Shown here: in pieces, positions 5,707 to 9,393 of the stretch
Layout of the letters: each line of letters begins with the position of its first letter
Numbering within the stretch: position 1 is the stretch's first letter
Assembly: GCA_902158745.1 (NCBI GenBank)
Contig: CABGHH010000050.1
Coordinates: 1-9,393 of the forward strand
DNA from: Candidatus Methanolliviera sp. GoM_asphalt
GTDB taxonomy: Archaea > Halobacteriota > Methanoliparia > Methanoliparales > Methanoliparaceae
Reading direction: 5' to 3'
DNA: 9,393 nt
The notes under the pieces: model-generated
What the model was told of the DNA's origin: nothing
Database searches by the model: none
The model's input: only the letters and a program-made list of their open reading frames with translations
Program-made: the position numbers and the translations under genes

Positions 5707-6231
5707 ATGCTAAGCGAGAAGATGGCAGAGGCGCTGAACAAACAGGTCAACAAGGAGATATATTCGGCGTATCTGTATATGGCGATGTCGGCATACAGCA
5801 CATACACCGGACTGAAAGGATTTGCCAACTGGTTCATGGTTCAGTATCAGGAGGAGATGACGCACGCGATGAAAATCTACGATTATATCAACGATCAGGG
5901 CGGTCAGGTGAAGCTCATGGCGATTGAGCAGCCGCTGACCGAATTTGAGTCGCCTATGGATATGTTTGAGAAGACTCTGGCGCACGAGAAGTTCATCACG
6001 AAGAGCATAAATGAGCTCGTTGACCTTGCTATCGCGGAGAAGGACCACGCTACGAACATCTTTCTTCAATGGTTCGTTACTGAACAGATAGAAGAGGAAG
6101 GCAATGACAATGAAATCATTGCCAAGTTGAAACTCGTTGGAAAAGACGGCAATGGCTTGCTCATGCTCGACAAAGAACTGGCGATGCGGGTATTTACTCC
6201 GCCAGCGGCATCTGAGGAGAGTCAGACATAA
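5707..6231 (+). CDS. ftn: Ferritin (FtnA-type, non-heme)
   Basis: A 174-residue iron-storage ferritin forming the classical four-helix subunit of a 24-mer cage that oxidises Fe(II) and stores ferric mineral. The ferroxidase ligands fall at the same numbers as in E. coli FtnA: E17, E50, H53, E94, Q127 and E130, with the helper Y24 also present. It is thus an active H-type subunit, and there is no Met ligand as in bacterioferritin. An in-frame upstream extension back to 5620 exists but runs through the end of the peroxiredoxin in another frame. GGAGGGA at 5694-5700 points to ATG 5707. In this cluster it would remove free iron that peroxide could turn into hydroxyl radical, and may hold iron for the Fe-S, rubredoxin and diiron proteins encoded alongside. 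Confidence 0.95.
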   Translation: MLSEKMAEALNKQVNKEIYSAYLYMAMSAYSTYTGLKGFANWFMVQYQEEMTHAMKIYDYINDQGGQVKLMAIEQPLTEFESPMDMFEKTLAHEKFITKSINELVDLAIAEKDHATNIFLQWFVTEQIEEEGNDNEIIAKLKLVGKDGNGLLMLDKELAMRVFTPPAASEESQT

Positions 6232-6250
6232 GAAAAGTGGAATAATAAAA

Positions 6251-6260
6251 AGGAGATGAT
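6251..6260 (+). promoter_or_regulatory. Shine-Dalgarno fixing the zinc-ribbon gene start
   Basis: AGGAGATGAT at 6251-6260 differs by one base from the ideal AGGAGGTGAT. It overlaps an in-frame ATG at 6256, which therefore cannot be the initiator. The next in-frame ATG at 6265 is properly spaced. Confidence 0.65.
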
Positions 6261-6264
6261 AGAA

Positions 6265-6438
6265 ATGGGAATGGGACAAGGAAGAGGAGCAGGTGGTCTC
6301 CGCCATGGTCTCGGGCGAGGAGGAGCACCCACAAAATGTGTTTGCCCTCAATGCGGGTACGAAGCAACAAAAGAGCGAGGTACCCTCTGCCGTTCGATGA
6401 AGTGCCCCAAGTGTGGGGTTCAACTTGTAGGGGCGTAA
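6265..6438 (+). CDS. Small Gly/Arg-rich zinc-ribbon protein
   Basis: A 57-residue protein. Its first 20 residues are rich in Gly and Arg (MGMGQGRGAGGLRHGLGRGG). A compact domain with six cysteines follows: C25, C27-x2-C30, C42 and C47-x2-C50. The paired 'CPQCGY' and 'CPKCGV' knuckles are typical of a rubredoxin-like zinc ribbon, with four Cys probably binding Zn(II) or Fe. C25 and C42 are extra and could be redox active. Similar short 'CPKCG...CPKCG' proteins with Gly-rich heads are common in anaerobic prokaryotes, often labelled hypothetical or ferredoxin-like, and have no assigned function that I know of. No membrane segment or signal peptide is seen. It lies 33 bp after ferritin and 26 bp before flavodoxin, so it is probably co-expressed with the oxygen-defence genes. 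A role as a thiol-based sensor, metal carrier or small electron carrier is only inference. Confidence 0.75.
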   Translation: MGMGQGRGAGGLRHGLGRGGAPTKCVCPQCGYEATKERGTLCRSMKCPKCGVQLVGA

Positions 6439-6464
6439 AAACAAAGGGGAGGTGACATGAAAAA

Positions 6465-6896
6465 ATGGCAAAAGCAATCGTAATTTATGAAACACGCTCG
6501 GGCAATACCGAAATGATGGCAAAAGCTATCGAAACCGGGTTGAAAGAAGCGGGAGTTGAAGTCGAACGGAAAAAGGCTGCACGTGCAAATGCGGATGACC
6601 TCAAAGACGTGGATGCCATAGTTCTCGGCTCTCCGACGTATGTTCGTAACCTGATCGCAGCGATGAAGACCTTTCTTTTCGAGATGGATAAAGTGGACTT
6701 GAAAGGCAAGGTTGGTGCGGCATTCGGGTCTTACGGTTGGAGTGGTGAATCGATTGAGATACTGACAGAAACGATGAAGAATCTCGCGGGGATGAACGTG
6801 ATAGAACCTGGACTGAGAATAAATCGCAGACCAACCGAAAAGGGTCTGGAAGAATGCCGTGAGTTTGGCAAGAAGATTGCCGAGAGGATAAAATAA
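6465..6896 (+). CDS. Flavodoxin (FMN), FprA-domain-like
   Basis: A 143-residue single-domain flavodoxin carrying one FMN and acting as a cytoplasmic one- or two-electron carrier. The phosphate-binding loop is T10-R-S-G-N-T15, followed by 'MMAKAIETGL'. 'GSPTYVRNLIAAMKTFL' (55-71) and 'GSYGWSGE' (88-95) form the isoalloxazine loops. The last two resemble the C-terminal flavodoxin domain of flavo-diiron proteins more than classical electron-transfer flavodoxins. The FprA gene downstream carries the same 'GSYGWG' loop, encoded in part by the same 16 bases (cgggtcttacggttgg at 6725-6740 and 8064-8079). GGGGAGGTGA at 6446-6455 supports ATG 6465. An earlier ATG at 6457 is in another frame and soon stops. 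Immediate neighbours are rubredoxin and FprA, so a role in feeding electrons to them is likely. Confidence 0.9.
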   Translation: MAKAIVIYETRSGNTEMMAKAIETGLKEAGVEVERKKAARANADDLKDVDAIVLGSPTYVRNLIAAMKTFLFEMDKVDLKGKVGAAFGSYGWSGESIEILTETMKNLAGMNVIEPGLRINRRPTEKGLEECREFGKKIAERIK

Positions 6897-6918
6897 ATTA
6901 ATAGGAGGAAAAAGAGAA

Positions 6919-7056
6919 ATGGCAAAATGGAAATGTACCGTATGTGAGTATATCTACGACGAAGAGGAAGAGGGGACTGCTTTTGAAGATTTACCTGACG
7001 ATTGGGTATGTCCCGCCTGTGGTGTGGGTAAAGAAGCGTTCGAGAAGGAGGATTAA
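6919..7056 (+). CDS. rub: Rubredoxin, short-loop form (45 residues)
   Basis: A 45-residue one-iron electron carrier translated as MAKWKCTVCEYIYDEEEE... and ending FEKED. The Fe(Cys)4 site comes from C6-x2-C9 ('KCTVCEYIYD') and C31-x2-C34 ('VCPACGVGK'). The usual spacing puts the second pair near 39 and 42, so about eight residues of the hairpin loop are missing. This is the compact form known from Desulfovibrio desulfuricans (also 45 residues). The aromatic core Y11, Y13 and W29 is present and the middle is very acidic. TAGGAGG at 6902-6908 precedes the ATG. The stop codon is followed immediately by the FprA start (TAA then ATG), so the two are tightly coupled. Expected partners are FprA (oxygen reduction) and the superoxide reductase encoded upstream. 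Confidence 0.93.
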   Translation: MAKWKCTVCEYIYDEEEEGTAFEDLPDDWVCPACGVGKEAFEKED

Positions 7057-8253
7057 ATGAGTCTTAGAAGAGAATTAAAATCGAACATTTACGCAGTGGG
7101 TGCAATTGACTGGGACAGGAGGTTGTTTGATGAACTCGTACCGCTACCAGATGGAACGAGTTATAATTCCTATTTGATAAAAGGTAGCAAGAAGACAGCA
7201 CTGATAGATACGGTAGACTCAACTATGACGGATGTGCTGGTAAGAAACCTTGAAGGACTTGAGGCTGGCGATATAGATTATGTCATCGCCGATCACGCCG
7301 AGCAGGACCATTCGGGGTCGTTACCTCAGGTACTCGACCTATATCCAGGTGCTAAGGTGGTTTGCACACCGAAATGTAAGGATTTGCTTATGGATTTGCT
7401 TTTAATACCTGAGGATAAGTTCATAACAGTGGCTGATGGAGAGACACTATCATTGGGCGACAAAACACTGGAGTTCATTCATGCACCGTGGGTTCACTGG
7501 CCAGAGACGATGCTGACATATCTAAGAGAAGACAAAATACTTTTTACATGCGATTTCCTCGGCTCGCATCTTGCAACCAGCGATTTGTTTGTGACCGATG
7601 AGGCAACGGTCTATGAGGCAGCCAAGCGATACTATGCGGAGATTATGATGCCATTCAGGATAACTATCAGGAAAAATATGGAGAAGATAAAAGATCTCGA
7701 GATAGAGATAATCGCACCAAGTCATGGTCCCGCTTATGATAAGCCAGACTTTATTCTCAATGCTTACAGGGATTGGGCTTCTGATGAGGTGAAGAGTGAG
7801 GTAGTCATACCTTATATCTCAATGCACGGCAGCACGAAGAAAATGGTAGATTACTTCGCAGAGGCGTTGATTGAGCGGGGCATAACGGTAAAGCAGTTCA
7901 ATCTGTCGGAAACCGATATTGGTAAATTAGCGATGGCATTGGTAGACGCAGCTACGGTTGTGATCGGGTCACCCACTGTTTTGGTCGGTCCACATCCGAA
8001 AGTCGTTTATGCTGCTTGTCTCGCAAACGCATTGAGACCAAAAGTGAGATTTGCATCTATCATCGGGTCTTACGGTTGGGGCAGCAGGATGGTGGAACAA
8101 CTTGCAGGAATGATGCCTAACTTAAAGGTGGAAATACTGGATCCAGTTGTGGTTAAAGGAGTTCCGAAAGAGGATGATTTTGAGGCATTGGACAGATTAG
8201 CAGATGAAATTGTGAACAAGCACAGGGAGCACAATATAATATATCAAAGTTAG
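7057..8253 (+). CDS. fprA: FprA-type flavo-diiron protein (F420H2 or rubredoxin:oxygen oxidoreductase)
   Basis: A 398-residue cytoplasmic oxidase reducing O2 to water (some relatives reduce NO). Residues 1 to about 245 form a metallo-beta-lactamase-fold diiron domain with the ligands H80-x-E82-x-D84-H85 ('ADHAEQDHSG'), H147 in 'WVHWPE', D166 in 'TCDFLGS' and H223 in 'PSHGPAYD'. Residues 250-398 form a flavodoxin domain with the FMN loop 'SMHGSTKKM' (255-263), 'IGSPT' and 'GSYGWGSRMVEQLAGMMP'. All diiron ligands are present, so it should be active. In methanogens such as Methanothermobacter marburgensis FprA takes electrons directly from F420H2, whereas bacterial relatives use rubredoxin. The directly preceding rubredoxin gene leaves both routes open here. 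AAGGAGGA at 7045-7052, inside the rubredoxin gene, is the ribosome site. This is the last gene of the tight oxygen-defence run before a 57 bp gap. Confidence 0.94.
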   Translation: MSLRRELKSNIYAVGAIDWDRRLFDELVPLPDGTSYNSYLIKGSKKTALIDTVDSTMTDVLVRNLEGLEAGDIDYVIADHAEQDHSGSLPQVLDLYPGAKVVCTPKCKDLLMDLLLIPEDKFITVADGETLSLGDKTLEFIHAPWVHWPETMLTYLREDKILFTCDFLGSHLATSDLFVTDEATVYEAAKRYYAEIMMPFRITIRKNMEKIKDLEIEIIAPSHGPAYDKPDFILNAYRDWASDEVKSEVVIPYISMHGSTKKMVDYFAEALIERGITVKQFNLSETDIGKLAMALVDAATVVIGSPTVLVGPHPKVVYAACLANALRPKVRFASIIGSYGWGSRMVEQLAGMMPNLKVEILDPVVVKGVPKEDDFEALDRLADEIVNKHREHNIIYQS

Positions 8254-8310
8254 CAAAGGCGTGAAAAATGGAAAATCTTAAAATGATAGGGGGACATAAA
8301 AAAAATAAAA

Positions 8311-8979
8311 ATGAGAGAAGAAAAAAAGAAGGACTTGTTAGAGAAGGGGGCTATTATCCAGAGAGATTATGAAACGTATGCCATCGCGCCGCATATACCA
8401 GGGGGCATTTGCGAGCCTTCTACGCTTAGAAGAATAGCAGATGTCGCGGAGAAATACAATGCTGCAACGTTAAAACTGACCTCAGCGCAACGAATAGCCA
8501 TTGTGGGTGTAGCGGAAAGCGATATAGAAGATGCGTGGCGAGACCTCGATATACCTCTTGGTTATGCCATCGGGTTATGTGTCAGAAGTGTAAAGTTCTG
8601 TCCGGGAACAACGTTTTGTAAAAGAGGCAAGCAAGATTCTGTGACGTTAGGTATGGAATTTGACAGGAAGTATCACGGAATGACGCTGCCCTCAAAGTTT
8701 AAAATCGGCGTTTCCGGCTGTACGAATAGCTGCGCGGAGTCATGGATAAAGGATTTGGGCTTTATCGGGATGCCAAAAGGCGGGAAAGTGGTTGTTGGCG
8801 GTTCTGCTGGTGCATCTCCTGCGATTGCAGAAGTTTTAGCGGCGAATTTGAATGATGGCGAGGCTATGGAACTCGCGGATAAAATTATCAATTACTACAA
8901 GAACTGCGATGCCAAAAAGCGATTGGGTAGGTATATTAAAGAAGTCGGGTTTGAGGAATTTAAAAAAGAGGTATTATAA
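8311..8979 (+). CDS. Small dissimilatory-sulfite-reductase-like protein (Dsr-LP)
   Basis: A 222-residue siroheme / [4Fe-4S] protein of the sulfite/nitrite reductase family, corresponding to the small Dsr-like proteins of methanogens and other archaea. Cluster ligands are C97-x5-C103 ('CPGTTFCKRG') and C137-x3-C141 ('GCTNSCAE'), the last expected to bridge the [4Fe-4S] cluster and siroheme. The N-terminal half shows the ferredoxin-like repeat ('AIAPHIPGGI', 'LKLTSAQRIAIVG'). There is no ferredoxin insert or FrhB-like domain, unlike the F420-dependent sulfite reductase Fsr. The substrate is not established for this group. Sulfite or nitrite reduction, or a biosynthetic role, are possibilities. 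The start at 8311 has only a weak GGGGGA upstream and follows an A8 run at 8298-8305. An overlapping frame begins at ATG 8268 and would join this one after a one-base change in that run, so the N-terminus is uncertain. It lies 57 bp after fprA and 26 bp before nifB. Confidence 0.87.
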   Translation: MREEKKKDLLEKGAIIQRDYETYAIAPHIPGGICEPSTLRRIADVAEKYNAATLKLTSAQRIAIVGVAESDIEDAWRDLDIPLGYAIGLCVRSVKFCPGTTFCKRGKQDSVTLGMEFDRKYHGMTLPSKFKIGVSGCTNSCAESWIKDLGFIGMPKGGKVVVGGSAGASPAIAEVLAANLNDGEAMELADKIINYYKNCDAKKRLGRYIKEVGFEEFKKEVL

Positions 8980-9005
8980 TCACAGATATTAGGAGAAGGA
9001 AAAAC

Positions 9006-9393
9006 ATGAGCGAAGCCATAGCAAAAACAACTGGAATGGTAGAGCCGCTTGCAGAGAGTGAAGAGGAGTGTACATTACCCACAGCCAAGGTAGAAGGCAA
9101 GGAAATACCATGGGACCCCACGCAACTGAGGAGAGTCCAGGAACACCCTTGTTTCAGTAAGAACGCTGCCCATTTATTTGGTAGAATACATCTCGCGGTA
9201 GCGCCGAAGTGTAACATCCAGTGTAATTACTGCCTGCGCAAATATGATTGTGTGAATGAATCTCGACCAGGTGTGACGAGCAAGGTGCTCACGCCACAGG
9301 AATCGTTAGAACGGGTACGGGAAGTGCTTGAACAGGTGCATTACATCAAAGTTGTTGCCGTTGCGGGACCCGGCGAGCCGCTGTACAATGAGG
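9006..9393 (+). CDS. nifB: NifB, nitrogenase cofactor radical SAM synthase (5' part)
   Basis: The first 129 codons of a radical S-adenosylmethionine protein, cut by the window edge. NifB builds NifB-co, the carbide-centred [8Fe-9S-C] precursor of the nitrogenase cofactor, by fusing two [4Fe-4S] clusters with a SAM-derived carbon. The sequence shows the NifB signature: 'HPCFSKNAAHLFGRIHLAVA' (47-66), the radical SAM motif C69-x3-C73-x2-C76 ('CNIQCNYC'), 'YDCVNESRPGVTSKVLTP' (80-97) with C82, and 'VAGPGEPLYNE' (119-129). C49 and C82 are additional Cys likely to hold auxiliary clusters. The first 35 or so residues are a poorly conserved acidic leader. AGGAGAAGGA at 8991-9000 supports ATG 9006. 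No NifX-like or structural nif genes are visible in the window. The full gene would be expected to reach about 290-340 residues. Confidence 0.93.
   Translation, partial: MSEAIAKTTGMVEPLAESEEECTLPTAKVEGKEIPWDPTQLRRVQEHPCFSKNAAHLFGRIHLAVAPKCNIQCNYCLRKYDCVNESRPGVTSKVLTPQESLERVREVLEQVHYIKVVAVAGPGEPLYNE

Noticed and set aside
5710..6522. Long minus-strand open frame (270 codons) opposite ferritin and the zinc-ribbon gene
   Set aside because: It is antisense to genes with intact catalytic residues and shows no domain features of its own.

Overview
The window looks like a piece of an anaerobic euryarchaeal genome, most likely from the methanogen / anaerobic methane- or alkane-oxidiser part of the tree (Methanomicrobia sensu lato). 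Pointers are an FprA-type flavo-diiron oxidase, a PGF-CTERM-like archaeal surface anchor on a multiheme cytochrome c, a DUF166 protein, a small archaeal sulfite-reductase-like protein (Dsr-LP), a NifB, a half-ferritin resembling the one fused to the Pyrococcus encapsulin, and strong archaeal Shine-Dalgarno sites of the AGGAGGTGAT type. The multiheme cytochrome makes an ANME-like or Methanosarcina-like lineage plausible, but the lineage is inference.

Layout. At the left edge (1-368, minus strand) is the N-terminus of a restriction enzyme with a PD-(D/E)XK nuclease site. Across a short AT-rich divergent spacer lies a DUF166 gene (460-1212). From 1279 to 8253 all genes are on the plus strand and tightly packed, forming one large oxygen-defence and iron-handling cluster: EncFtn-like half-ferritin, five-heme cytochrome c (overlapping by 4 bp), superoxide reductase, a broken peroxiredoxin copy, heme catalase, an intact peroxiredoxin, ferritin, a small zinc-ribbon protein, flavodoxin, a short-loop rubredoxin, and FprA. 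After a 57 bp gap come a Dsr-LP gene (8311-8979) and the first 129 codons of nifB (9006 to the right edge).

How the genes fit together. FprA would reduce O2 to water with F420H2 and/or reduced rubredoxin. Superoxide reductase would turn superoxide into peroxide with electrons from the adjacent rubredoxin. Catalase and peroxiredoxin would remove the peroxide. The two ferritin-type proteins would oxidise and store Fe(II), limiting Fenton chemistry. The cytochrome is predicted to sit outside the membrane. Downstream, the sulfite-reductase-like protein and NifB are both oxygen-sensitive Fe-S enzymes.

Four points stand out. An EncFtn-type half-ferritin has no encapsulin shell and is translationally coupled to a surface cytochrome. 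A catalase gene with foreign-looking codon use sits between a dead, truncated peroxiredoxin copy and its intact paralogue, which are about 90% identical over about 220 bp. A sulfite-reductase-like gene lies next to nifB, whose product is reported to take one sulfur from sulfite. A 45-residue rubredoxin and a 57-residue zinc-ribbon gene are easily missed by gene callers. I saw no tRNA, rRNA, CRISPR array, insertion sequence or convincing intrinsic terminator.
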